Source: Megalobrama amblycephala (Eukaryota > Chordata > Actinopteri > Cypriniformes > Xenocyprididae). From it: a stretch of 64,000 nt of DNA. Position 1 is the first letter of the stretch; every line of letters begins with the position of its first letter. The notes under the pieces were generated by a model that saw only the letters and a list, made by a program, of their open reading frames with translations, searched no databases and had not been told where the DNA came from. Shown here piece by piece: positions 1-10,904 of the stretch. The translations under genes were made by a program, and so were the position numbers. The DNA lies in the NCBI RefSeq assembly GCF_018812025.1, contig NC_063051.1, positions 2,636,001 to 2,700,000 on the forward strand, written 5' to 3'.

Positions 1-469
1 AAGGTTATCATGCAACCATCGATGCAAATTAAGAAAGTTTATTTTTAAGAGCTTAAGTGAACTACATCCTCAGAATATTAAAGTTATGATGAGATTTTTT
101 TAATGATCTGACTGCATTTCAGCTGAAATCAATGCAATGTGTGTTTTTTTTTTTTGTGTTTTTTTAAAAGAAAAGCGCAAAAACAACACATTCACGATTC
201 GGAAAGTATCACATTACGCTTCATCTCCAAGTTTGAATCACATCTGTCACATCTACAGATGCTTCACTCACAGAAACGAGCTTCATACCTTTCTCAGAAT
301 CCATTGGATGAGCAGCAGAACGCTCCAGCAGAGCAGCCTCATCTCGACCTCCAGGAGAACACTAGTCCCGTTGAGCAAACATATACCGGACACAAATCAC
401 CAACCAAAAACCATCCGAGGGGAAAGAGCTCGAGGCAGGTGCTTTAGCAGACTGTAACAATAAGCCAGC
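1..469. other. Unique sequence, nothing recognised
   Basis: AT-leaning single-copy sequence with a T-run near 143-165. Two overlapping short frames exist here but show no domain, signal peptide or family resemblance, and I do not call them genes. It leads into a CpG-dense block, so it could be promoter-flanking sequence. Confidence 0.4.
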
Positions 470-1090
470 GCTCTCGGAGTTATTAAGGCGGCTCAGCTCT
501 CGGAGTCCTTGTCATTAGTGAAGTGCACATCCATTCGCGGGTTTCGGGTGTTACGGAGGTGAAAAGTTGGTTGTGGGAACGGTGGCAACTTCTGCTGTCA
601 GCTGGCGTTCGCACCTAATGCCCTCATTACCGCGCCCGTTTGGTGTTTAAAAAAGAAACTGTGTTGCGTTCTCTCTCACTCGAAAGCGCACGCCCAGTGT
701 AGATTTTGCGTCTTGTTCTTTTCGTTCTCTCTCTCTCTCTCTCGTGTGCGCGCGCGCGCTTAACAGCTGAACGTGTGAATATCGATTCCAAAAGCCAACA
801 GGTCAACCAACCTCCCGTGCGTCTTTTATCATAAGTGCGCGCGGGTGCCAAAAGTTGCATTCAGTAAAAAAGTTTTCCTAAGCTCAGCGTGTCACAGACG
901 TGATTGTTCCAATTTGGCTGGAAAGCGATGTACAAAGAGCATGAAAGAGTTTACAGCATGTAACAAATCTTCCCGAAGGCGATTTTAATTTTGAATGGCT
1001 TTAAAGTGCATCTTGTCTCACAGCTGCTCGCGCTGTTAAAATATGAAACGCGCAATCTGTGCCGTGAGCGCGAGACGCGTTCCGTTTGGA
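470..1090. promoter_or_regulatory. CpG-dense block, candidate promoter or CpG island
   Basis: CpG dinucleotides are frequent here: by eye about 33 between 470 and 860, including an alternating GCGC tract near 750-760, against a surrounding sequence that is CpG-poor. A CT-rich stretch (about 728-743) precedes the GC tract, and a second CpG cluster lies near 1029-1082. In fish genomes such blocks often mark promoters or constitutively unmethylated regulatory DNA. I see no convincing TATA box, start codon context or splice site that would fix a direction, so gene identity and strand are unknown. Confidence 0.35.
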
Positions 1091-1443
1091 ATAAATATTA
1101 GGCTAGTTTTCTTTTTCTTATCAATATGACATCATTGAAAGCATCGCTTACGCATAAACACATAAAAACGCACATGGAGAGACTGAGAGAGAATCTGAAG
1201 TAGGGCGAGCTTTTTTTCTTTCTGCCATTTTTTTTTCCACCTGAATGCATGCAATCTTGCAGGGATTGGAGAGGAAATAAAGCGGTGTATAGTAGCCTAT
1301 AACGCAGACTAACAATTCAGAAACGCCTCAAAGTTCATGTCCATGTTGCACATCTGATAGATGCATATCATATGCAACCACTGAAGCCCATCATCGCCCC
1401 CTTGCGAATGACTGACGGACGACATCTGAGTGTCGACTTGCAA
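1091..1443. other. Unique sequence, nothing recognised
   Basis: Single-copy, moderately AT-rich sequence between the CpG block and a MITE. No repeat family, motif cluster or plausible reading frame was seen. Confidence 0.4.
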
Positions 1444-2197
1444 TTAAAGGGTTAGTTCAACCAAAAATGAAAATTCTGTCATTAATTACACATCCCCATG
1501 TCGTTCCACACCTTTGTTCATCTTAAGAACACAAATTAAGATATTTTTGATGAAATCTGAGAGGTTTTTTTGATTCTTTATTCAAAGCAATGGAATTCAA
1601 GGTCCAGAAAAGTAGTAAAAACATCGTTAAAATAGTCAACGTGATGACAGTGGTTCAACCTTAATGTTATGAAGCGACGGGAATACTTTTTGTGCGCAAA
1701 AACAAAACAAAAATAACAAGTTTATTCAACAAATTCATCTCTCCCGGTCGTTCTGCTATGTTATTTACGTTGCGTGTTTACGTCCGAACGCTGGCCGGTT
1801 CTGGTCACGTGATCAGCACGACGCATGCGTGTGATGCTGACGCAGGAGCCGGCCAATAATGAGCCAGCGTTCTGACTAGAACCTGCTGCAATGTAAATAG
1901 CGTAGCAGGGGAGACACTAATTTGTTGAATAAAGTCATTTTTGCGCACAAAATGTATTCTCGTCGCTTCATAACATTAAGGTTGAATCACTGTCCGTCAC
2001 ATGACTATTTTAACGATGTTTTTACTACTTTTCTGGACCTTGAATGTGGTCATTTAGTTGCTTTCAATTGAGGATAAAAAATATCTCTCAGATTTCATCT
2101 TAATTTGTGTTCCAAAGACGAACGAAGGACTTACAAATGACATGAGGGTGAGTAATTAATGACAGAATTTTAATTTTTGTGTGAACTATCCCTTTAA
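1444..2197. mobile_element. Palindromic MITE with TTAA termini and long inverted arms
   Basis: The element opens TTAAAGGGTTAGTTCA and closes TGAACTATCCCTTTAA, with TTAA at both ends. The two arms, each roughly 300 bp, are near reverse complements: the segment around 1620-1700 (ending in a GCGCAAAAA motif) is mirrored at about 1938-2025. The centre (about 1740-1910) is CpG-rich and partly palindromic, around a CACGTGATCA motif. There is no transposase frame, so it is non-autonomous. TTAA termini suggest a piggyBac-like duplication, but superfamily is not proven. Related ends appear at 36382-36438, 57413-57588 and 59020-59150. Confidence 0.85.
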
Positions 2198-3094
2198 ATG
2201 ATCACACGACTATGCATAATTGTGAGATAAAATGATTGATGGAAGAACTGCAAAGAGATAGCCGACTAAAATATGCATTTAAGCAGAATGCAACCAACGC
2301 CTTCCCTCACTGACAAGAACAAGAACACCAAGAAGGTGAAAATCGTCCACACTTCCACAGTTTTAGCACATTTTCTAAGTAAATTGCCTTCATGGATACA
2401 TATTTTTTGGAGCATCGAAATGAATGTTCCGTTGGTTTCGTTTCCATTGCGATCCAGCGGCTCGTGCAGTATTGAAGTTGGCAGGTGAATTTGGCGGGCT
2501 GCTAAAGCGCGCGCTTTCTATTTCTCAGAGAACTACGCCGCGCGCTTTTGCACAAATGAATGAACATGCCCGGGGAAAATGAGCGCAATTTTCTCATATA
2601 TTCACTCATCTTTCCACTTTGCTCTCTTCTTCTCTGCAAATCAACGCACTCATTCTGGAAGGACATGATGAGAGAGTTCGCCTCTATCACACGGTCCGTA
2701 AAATATACGAACAGACAAATACTGAGGAGCAGAACATTTCTGACACAACCGATCATCATAACAGTCCACGTCATCATGCAAAACAATCGCTCTATTGATT
2801 TTTTTTTTTTCTTTTAAATGTAGAGCCAGCAATAGAATAACTGTGAACAAAAGCAAACATACAGTTTTTAATCATAGTTTTTCTGCTCTTTGAATAGCAT
2901 TGGCACTTTAAATCTAAAGGACCAGAATAACTCATTTTCTAATGTCAATAACAGTAGAAGGTCAAGTGTGTACAGGTCAAGCTTTAAGATCCCAAAGTAA
3001 AGTTTAAGATAAGCCTTTAAACTTCATTCGACCTCCTGAAATGAGATTGTTAATCTAAATAATCAATCCACCACCATTACCATACACTAACCCC
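2198..3094. other. Unique sequence with a small CpG cluster
   Basis: Mostly single-copy sequence. A CpG-rich stretch lies at about 2440-2550, including GCGCGCGC-type runs, and a poly-T tract ends near 2812. Several short overlapping frames on both strands cover 2273-2856 but resemble no protein. A GCAG-GTGA string near 2480 looks like a splice donor but has no supporting exon. Confidence 0.35.
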
Positions 3095-3350
3095 AGCTAA
3101 CAAAAATGTTATAAGAACGTTCTTTGCTAATGTTCCCGTTAAGGTATGAAAATGTTCTCAAAATGTCAATTTTTAAAAATGTTTAAAACATTTTTTCTTA
3201 GTTGTGTGAACGTTAAAGGAACATTCCATTTTATCATTCTTCAAACGTTATGGGAACGTTACTTTTGAATGTTCTCTGAACGTTCTGAAACTAGTAACAT
3301 TTAAAAATGCAAGATAAACATCCAACTAAAACATAAAAAATGCTCCATTT

Positions 3351-4541
3351 CGGAGCCCCGCACATGACATGAGGGCAAAAATATGTATATCGTGGCTGCG
3401 AATTAACAAATCGTTCCCGCGACTTACTAATACGTCAGCACATTTTACTAACTCGTCCCCATTTTTATTAAATCGTGCAAATGATATAATAATTTGTTCC
3501 CTCGTTTTACTAAATCGTGGCCATGTTGTACCAGTTCGCTCCCTCGTTTTGATTTGCGCATGAAAACAAGGAACAAATTGCGCACTATTTAGTAAAACGA
3601 GGGAACGAATTAGTAAAACATGCTGACGTATTAGTAAGTCCTGGGAACGATTTGTTAAAACAAGGGAGCGAATTAGTACAACATGGCCGTGATTTACTAA
3701 AAACGAGGGAACAGTTTATTATATTGAGCATATGATTTAGTAAAACGAGGGAATGAATTAATAAAACGTGCTGATGTATTAGTAAGTAATGGGAACGATT
3801 TGTTAAAACAAGGGAGCGAATTAGTAACATGGCCACGATTTAATAAAAAGAGGGAACAAATTATATTGTGCGCACGATTTAACAAAACAAGAAAACGAAT
3901 TAGTAAAATGTGCTGACATATTAGTAAGTCGTGGGAACGATTTGTTAAAACGAGGGAGCGAATTAGTAACATGGCCACGATTTAATAAAAAGAGGGAACA
4001 AATTATATTGTGCGCACGATTTAACAAAACAAGAAAACGAATTAGTAAAATGTGCTGACATATTAGTAAGTCGTGGGAACGATTTGTTAAAACGAGGGAG
4101 CGAATTATTATATCGTGCACCAGTTAAGTAAAACGAGGGAACGAATTATATTGTGCACACAATGTACTAAAACGAGGGAACGAATTAATAAAACGTGCTG
4201 ATATATTAGTAAGTCGTGGAAACGATTTGTTAAAATGAGGGAGCAAATTAGTACAACATGGCCACGATTTACTAAAACGAGGGAACGAATTATTATGTTA
4301 TGTGCACAATATAATAATTCATTCCCTCTTTTTACTAAATTGTGCGCACGATGTAATAATTTGTTCCCTTGTTTTACAAGATTTACTTAAAACAAGGGAA
4401 CAGTTTATATTGTGAGCATGACTAGTAAAACGAGGGATAATTAGTATATCATGGCCACAATTTACTAAAACGAGAGAACGAGTTCTTAATTCGTGGCCAC
4501 GATATATATATTTTCGTCTACATGTCATGTGCAGGGCTCTG
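3351..4541. mobile_element. Inner MITE 1 with GGAGCCCCGCACATGACATG ends
   Basis: Left end reads CGGAGCCCCGCACATGACAT and the right end is its reverse complement with few changes (ACATGTCATGTGCAGGGCTC). Both are followed inward by a GTGGC/GCCAC motif beside a TATA-rich stretch. The interior is a degenerate tandem repeat built on GAGGGAACGAATTAGTAAAA, with a near-exact 142-bp duplication (for example 3821 and 3963). This repetition creates several near-identical minus-strand frames that are not genes. Target duplication is unclear. Confidence 0.8.
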
Positions 4542-4608
4542 TACTAAATAACGTTTTTGTGCTAATGTTTTGAGAAAATTACGACCAGATAACTTTCTAT
4601 TTTCATTA

Positions 4609-5868
4609 GGGGAAAGTGGGGTGAGTTGTGCCACTTTTTACTCAAAGTGACTTTAAAGTGAGGCCATGGCAGTAATGCCTTCAACTTAAGAATGTACATA
4701 TATTTCAGGATGTGGTGCATGCCTGAGAACAATAACTTTGGATCTGAAATAAATTGTTTCAGAAATATAGCTTTTGGAAAAAAAGTGGTCTTGTGGCACA
4801 ACTTACCCCTGGTGCGGGGTAAGTTGTGCCTTTGGGGAGAATACGTAGGGGTAATTTGTGCCAGTCATTTCTGAAGTAAAACAGAACATTTTAATGATAT
4901 GAACTGTAATGCTATATGAAAGCAAGACAAATTCAATACAAAATTACTCATTTAAGGTTTATTTAGATATTGTCACCCTATTAAACTGTTGGAATAGGCT
5001 AAGTCATATTTTGTAGTTTTTGGGAAAACACAAAAACTTAAATACACATTATATGATATTTGTGAATCATTTCAGGCAAAAAGGCTTTGGCAATAGATGC
5101 CTGTTGACATACATAGAACGCTGTCTGTCAATTATAAGAATAACATATAAGAATATGCCACGTTCCAAATTATTATGCAAGTGACATATCAGTAAGATTT
5201 CAGTAGAATAAATGCTCTAAATCACTCATTCGATAATCTCCATTCAGTTTTTACACAATATTAGTTGTTTTCATGCCTTTTGCACAACATTGGACCATTT
5301 CATGATTTTCATCTTCAGAAAGTGCGTTTTATAAATGTGTGGCATGATGGGTTTTGGTCTAAACTCAAGAATGTCACATAGTTTAACTGCTAAAATGTAA
5401 GAGTACAATGAACAATTACAAATTAATAATATGTTGAAAATAATCATACGTGGGGGTGAGTTGTGCCACTGGCACAACTTAACCCAGGCCCTCTGGCACA
5501 AATCACCCCGGATCCACAAGTTTGAAAAACTAGCATGATCCAGTAGTTAAGAGCTAACATCATGTTAACTGTATAGACTCATTGTGTAGCCTGCTAAAGC
5601 ACTAAAACGTGTGAAATGTTTTACAAACTTGTCTAAAATTGTTCAGACACTACAATCAAAAAACCTTGATCATAGAAATTTTACTTTGTACAGTTTTTTT
5701 TAGCTAAAATGTGCTTTCCTCTCATGCCATGTGTCTCTCTTCTTTGGAGGATGAGTAAAATGGATGGCTTTTCAAAATTATGTGGTCACATGACCAATTT
5801 CTTCTATGGTTTTCCAGAAACAATGGGTGGAACTACTTCCCCCCGGCACAAATCACCCCACTCTCCCC
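4609..5868. mobile_element. Inner MITE 2 with GGGGAAAGTGGGG ends and TA duplication
   Basis: Starts GGGGAAAGTGGGGTGAGTTG and ends CACCCCACTCTCCCC, and is flanked by TA on both sides (4607-4608 and 5869-5870). A 15-base motif, GGGGTRARTTGTGCC, occurs eight times in either orientation at about 4618, 4795, 4816, 4848, 5453, 5471, 5495 and 5845. TA duplication fits Tc1/mariner-like transposition, but no transposase is encoded. Short frames inside are not gene-like. Confidence 0.8.
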
Positions 5869-5924
5869 TACTTGAAGAAAGAGAGATCCTTGCCAGAACG
5901 TCCTGAGAACGTTCCCTGTTAGCT

Positions 5925-6882
5925 GGAACAGCTTTAAGAATATTATAGATATAAATAAATAATAATGTGTCAAGCAAAAAAAAGTTCATTTAATTGAACA
6001 ACTGAACATCCATGCATGTATTGACTTATTTACAGTTAGTGCAGTGCTGAAGGTGCTTAGATTCTGTCGTCTGTTAATAGAAAATTACACTCTGGTAAAG
6101 ATTCTTTGTTTAGACTTCCACTGTCGCCAGCAGAGAGAAAGCAACAAACAGTAAATCACAATGACAAAGCTAAATTGCTAATTACATCAGCACAATTTAA
6201 GAACAGAACAAGCCAGATTCACTTTAGAAGAACACAAATCAGAGAGTGTGTCCTTAAAATCTATAGCCCACCTGTCAAATAACCAAGATTGCTAGGTTTT
6301 TTTATATATATATCTTGCTGAGAACTGTGCAAAATTTTGGTTTGCAGTTGTTGTACCTAGAGAAAGAAACACACCCGAAATTTTGAACGATGTAAATGAA
6401 TTTTTAAAGGCGAATCCTTGATAAACATTAATGTTCTTTATACCTGAAGTGAAATAAAATGAATGGTTTTGTGATTCTGCACACCGGCTCAGTTTTGATG
6501 AGAAACTTACATTAGCATTTTGCTGACCTTTAACTTATGATAATATAAACTATCAGCATTATCGATTAGGAAAGAGAACAACACTGCAAGTTGTTGGATA
6601 CTTCATTTCATTTGTTTGCAGAATAAAAACTGTTTAATATCAAAGGGCCTTCCTGTTTACACTTTCCTCCGGGCTGTTATTGGACAAACGGTGAGTTTAG
6701 AGTCACATAATCAAGTTCCAGCAAGAATTTTCTTGTGTTTCAACATTTCCCAGGTGAAGATATATGTATTTAAAGATATAAAAGAAATATGAGACAGACT
6801 ACAAAACAAAAGGCTCCACTTACACCTGCTTAACATCCAAAAGTTTCATGAACGATGTATAAATGGGTCATTGATGAAATTA
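5925..6882. other. Unique sequence, nothing recognised
   Basis: AT-rich single-copy sequence with a short TATA tract near 6302. No open frame, MITE terminus or motif cluster stood out. Confidence 0.4.
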
Positions 6883-7660
6883 TTTTTTTATTATTACAGT
6901 TTTAGTATTTTAGTCCATCAAGTAAAACTAAATGAAGACAATAAATGTTTTATATATAGGGGTCATTGATGAATAAGGTTTTTAAAAGTGTAAAAACACC
7001 TAATGGAGATGTAATTAATTTTGAAGTTTAATTAAGTGTTAAAAATGAGATTATGTGGTTTTTATAATGAATTAACACTGTTTTTGTCATTTTTTACAAG
7101 ATTTGGTTTAACCAAAATTTCGGTTTTACCGAATGATGATATTTTCAAACAGTGCTAACAGGCTGATATCTAGCAAAAGGACAATCAAACATTTTATATT
7201 TAGTACAAGATTTTAAAACATTTTCCATGTTTTATAGCGGTTGCACCGAATGACCTGATGTTTGAACAAGAGAAAACATGAATTTTTCAAATAGTTAAAA
7301 GAGAGTTAGTCACTTTGCTTCACGACCATGTGGTCCTTTGCAGGTGTCTGAATGATGTCACATCCTGTCACATGATACTGACCACATGACTTGATCAAAA
7401 ATGGTCCCTTTATATTGGTTACTCGGAATGACATCAATGAAATTAATTTTTCCGGACATTCTTTCTCATAACAAAGCAACGACTTCATAATTTTAATACC
7501 ATTTTGCACTATGTTGATATATGATGATATAAAATCATGCCAGAATAAAAAATATATACATTTATTACATTTTAAGATATTTTATTCAAAAATTAAATGG
7601 CTGTATTTGACGGTTAAACCGAATGACCTTTTGACACTTCAAAATCGTTAAAATACCGAT
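6883..7660 (+). repeat. Dispersed repeat with GGTTNNNCCGAATGAC motifs, copy 1
   Basis: This roughly 780-bp segment is repeated in the same orientation at 16943-17828. It begins TTTTTTATTATTACAG and carries four copies of a GGTT-N3-CCGAATGAC-like motif at about 7122, 7239, 7417 and 7612. No frame spans it and clear terminal inverted repeats were not found. It may be a non-autonomous DNA transposon or a 3' fragment of a longer element; the family is not recognised. Confidence 0.7.
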
Positions 7661-8400
7661 AGCAAAAGATATTCTGATTCAAGATTACACAGAACATGAC
7701 TTTAACACAATAATAATGTGCACTGATAAATAATTTAGAAAAATGTCAATTTGACTACATGGTGACTTTAAGCATCGCCCCTTAAATGCAACTGTAAAGA
7801 AAACACTATCCGATTGAAAAATCTGGAAAAGCCCAAACACATACATGCACAAGATTTCATGTATATATTCTGCACGTATGTGTTTGTGTTTGCTAGAATG
7901 TGTGTCTCCAGGCTCTGCGGCATTCCCATGATGAGGTGACACCGGCCACACATCTCTAACGAGAGCTTTTGTTTGTGTAAAACCCTCATTTCCCCCGCTG
8001 GCCATGTGTGTTTCTTGTGTGTATTCATCCTGCTACTGCCGACTAATATGATTGGGGAGCCTGTCATATAGTTGTGTTTGTTCAGATGGATTCAGCGGTG
8101 TGCAGTACTGCAGGTCTGGGATGTTTAGAGGAATTATGATTATATCTTTGTCATTTTAATGCAATTCAGGCCGATATCTCACTGGCTGAGAGACAGACAT
8201 GTAATGGGTGTCAGGTAGAAGTAGAGGAATGAGATTATATTATATCGCGCTGACAGGAGAGAGAAGTGATTTCTGCACAATTTTTTCTCATTAATCGGTG
8301 ATACTTCCATGTGTTTCAGAGCGAATCTTCAAGAAGCAGAGCTTCACATAATGGAGACCTCATGATGGATCCTTGGGCAATCATTATGATATATATGTAT
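7661..8400. other. Unique sequence, possible conserved segment near 7900-8060
   Basis: Single-copy sequence. The part around 7900-8060 is more GC-balanced than its surroundings and carries no repeat. It could be conserved non-coding DNA, but nothing in the sequence proves this. Two overlapping minus-strand frames here show no recognisable domain. Confidence 0.3.
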
Positions 8401-8403
8401 TAT

Positions 8404-8426
8404 ATGTGTGTGTTTGTGTGTGTGTG

Positions 8427-8460
<34 letters not shown>
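8404..8460. repeat. Compound (TG)n-(TA)n microsatellite
   Basis: TG repeats at about 8405-8428 run into TA repeats at about 8430-8458. The following 240 bases (to about 8700) are very AT-rich with scattered ATATA runs and no other content. Confidence 0.95.
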
Positions 8461-8463
<3 letters not shown>

Positions 8464-8699
8464 CATGTTCCATTATATCATGTGGTATATTATTTATAAA
8501 ATTACTAAAAGTATATATAATATTTTATATATATATTGTGTATAATAAAAAGTTATAATACAAAATAATATAATTAATATAAGTGATAATAAAAGTAACA
8601 TATTAAATACCATATATAATTAAAATAATATATTTAAAGATTTTGCCCAGCCACTCTTTTATATAAATTTTAATAATATACATATATTTTATAACATAT

Positions 8700-9800
8700 A
8701 ACATACTTTTATTCATCAAGAAACTGATCAAAAGTGACAGTAAAGACTTTTATAATGTTACAAAAGATTCTATTTCAAATAAAAGCTGTTCTTTTGAACT
8801 TTCTATTCATCAAAATCCTGAAAAATAAAATGTATGACTTTTTCCATAAAAATATGAGCTGTTTTCAACATTGATAATAATCATAAATGTTTCTTGAGCA
8901 TCAAATCATCATATCAGAATGATTTCTGAAGGATCATGTGACACTGAAGACTGGAGTAATGATGCTGAAAATTCAGCTTTGATCACAGGAATAAATTACA
9001 CTTTAGTATATATTCACATAGAAAACAGCTGATTTACATTGTAAAAATATTTCACAATTTTTACTGTATTTTTGATCAAATAAATGGAGCCTTGATGAGC
9101 AGAAGAGACTCTTTAAAAATATTGAAACATCTTACTGACCCCAAACATAGGCCTATATCATTCTAACACACAATGATGTTTGGAATAATAATATTAAAAT
9201 TTATTATTATTTTACCCTTATTTAACAAAGCAACATTTTGGGGGGATTTTGTATTTTTGAAGGAAGGTGAACAATTAGAAAGCTGAAAATTCAGCTTTGA
9301 TCACAGGAATAAATTACACTTTACTGTATATTCACATAGAAAACAGCTGTTTTACATTATAATAATAATAATTCACAATTTTACTGTATTTTTGATCATA
9401 TAAATGCAGCTTTGGTGAGCAGAAGAGACTCTTTAAAAATATTAAAACATCTTACTGACCCCAAACATAGGCCTATATCATTCTAACACACAATGATGAT
9501 GTTTGGAATAATAATATTAAAATTTATTATTATTTTACCCTTATTTAACAAAGCATATCATTTAAGAACATTTTGGCAGGATTTTGTATTTTTGAAGGAA
9601 GGTGAACAATTAGAAAGCTGAAAATTCAGCTTTGATCACAGGAATAAATTACACTTTAGTATATATTCACATAGAAAACAGCTGATTTACATTATAATAA
9701 TATTTCACAATTTTTACTGTATTTTTGATCATATAAATGCAGCTTTGGTGAGCAGAAGAGACTTCTTTCACAAACATTAAAAAAAAACCTTTACAAACCC
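8700..9800 (+). repeat. Dispersed repeat (GATCATGTGACACTGAAGAC family), partly tandem
   Basis: A common fish repeat type containing GGATCATGTGACACTGAAGA and GATGCTGAAAATTCAGCTTT. Its 3' part is repeated in tandem: the CTGAAAATTCAGCTTTGATC segment recurs at about 8965, 9283 and 9618, giving a period of about 320-335 bp. Other copies lie at 14866-15270 (minus), 16283-16925 (plus), 18669-19206 (minus) and 22857-23054 (minus). I do not assign a named family. Confidence 0.85.
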
Positions 9801-10450
9801 CAATCTTTTGACTGCAACTTTCCTTGAATTATATGATTAAAGTGATTTCCATCAGTGACCTTTTACAAGTCCTCAGATGAGTGCGTGTCATGGGGTTTTT
9901 GACCGAGCCTCTGTTGTGCCTCTGCTGGATTCATAGCACAGTATTTTTAAGTAACTATAGTTATAAATGACCAAAAATAATCTGGCAGCTCAGCGGTACG
10001 CTGGCCTGTCAGACCTCCACTTCTCCCCATCTGTCTTGGCTTCCCCCCCACCTCATTAGGATTCATATCCCAGAAAGGTGACTCTTCCAGCGGGCACGGT
10101 GACAGCCGGGTCCCCCTCCCCTTCCCTGGTTCAGCTGCCTGCAGGCAGAAACAGTGACAGGTAGCAGCGAGCTCTCTGGGGGGCGAGAGAGAGAGAGCGT
10201 CGACATCAGCGATGAGCAGGATCATCAAGTCAAAGATGCTCCCTACAGATAGCAGGCGTGCTGAGATTTCCACCAGAGACCGTCTCCGCCACGAATCACC
10301 ATCATCTCACACTCGCTTCCACCGAATCTCAGTCGGACACTTGACTTGTGCTCCTCACACCGCCGTCTCATCGCTGGACTCCACACGGGGGCAAAAAACA
10401 CAGTTTTACAACCACAACCATAAAAACCCACAGAATAGAGGTTGGGCAGA
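9801..10450. other. Unique GC-balanced sequence, candidate conserved non-coding element
   Basis: From about 9985 to 10340 the sequence is single copy and GC-balanced, with C-rich tracts (10045-10052, 10113-10127) and a GCTGCCTGCAGGCAG palindrome near 10134. Frames on both strands overlap and none resembles a known protein. Composition is unlike the AT-rich repeats around it, suggesting selection, but alignment would be needed. Confidence 0.3.
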
Positions 10451-10467
10451 ACACACACACACACACA
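10450..10467. repeat. (CA)n microsatellite
   Basis: About nine CA dinucleotides directly visible. The flanks to 10843 are unique sequence with no recognised feature. Confidence 0.9.
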
Positions 10468-10843
10468 GAGGAGTCCTGGAGTCTCTACACTGATTGTAAC
10501 CTTTGTAAAAGTTTAATGCAGCAGGCGCTGGAGTATTCTGGTTTTCTCCAGGGAAGAAAGCACTAGTCGTCCCTCGGTGGACGTTAGTCATGTTAGACAC
10601 CTCATGTAATCTGACACTAATGAACTGGAGGCTGTGAGGTGTTCACCTTCTTTCTCAACATGGAAGTAAGCTTTTTTTGTGAATGTGAACTATATATTTT
10701 GTAGACGGTCTGCTAAATATCTGCTAACACTTTTTTGTGTTGCTCCACAACACTCTACTGACCACTTATTTAACGAACCAGAACAGTCTCCTGATACTCT
10801 AATGAGACTTAGTTGACATGTAAAGTGAACAATCAAAATAAAG

Positions 10844-10904
10844 GGTTACACTTTATCTTAAGGTGTTTTTGTTACACTGTAATTAGACATTTAAGTACTG
10901 AGTA
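10844..10904. mobile_element. Fragment of another MITE (GGGTTACACTTTA end)
   Basis: GGGTTACACTTTATCTTAAG followed by a TTACACTGTAATTA segment resembles the end of a common cyprinid palindromic element. The fragment stops at a TA where the next element begins, so the 22-mer MITE may have inserted into it. I could not find the other half beyond 13560. Confidence 0.5.

Larger units (their letters stand above)
3095..5924. mobile_element. AACGTT-rich MITE split by two nested elements
   Basis: The outer element begins AGCTAACAAAAATGTT and ends GAACGTTCCCTGTTAGCT, matching in reverse orientation the uninterrupted 282-bp copy at 44305-44586. Its body is recognisable in three pieces: 3095-3350, 4542-4608 and 5869-5924. 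The pieces are separated by two different terminal-inverted-repeat elements (3351-4541 and 4609-5868). The body is rich in AACGTTC/GAACGTT repeats. No coding capacity is present. The order of pieces matches the intact copy, which supports two later insertions over chance adjacency. Confidence 0.8.

Noticed and set aside
1444..2197. Possible autonomous transposon
   Set aside because: No transposase frame; inverted arms fill the element.
2470..2490. Possible splice donor (GCAG followed by GTGA)
   Set aside because: No upstream exon with coding character and no matching acceptor could be identified.
3369..4528. Similar minus-strand frames with repeated LLIRSLVLTNRSH peptides
   Set aside because: They come from the internal tandem repeat of a MITE; repeats of 142 bp make the peptides alike.
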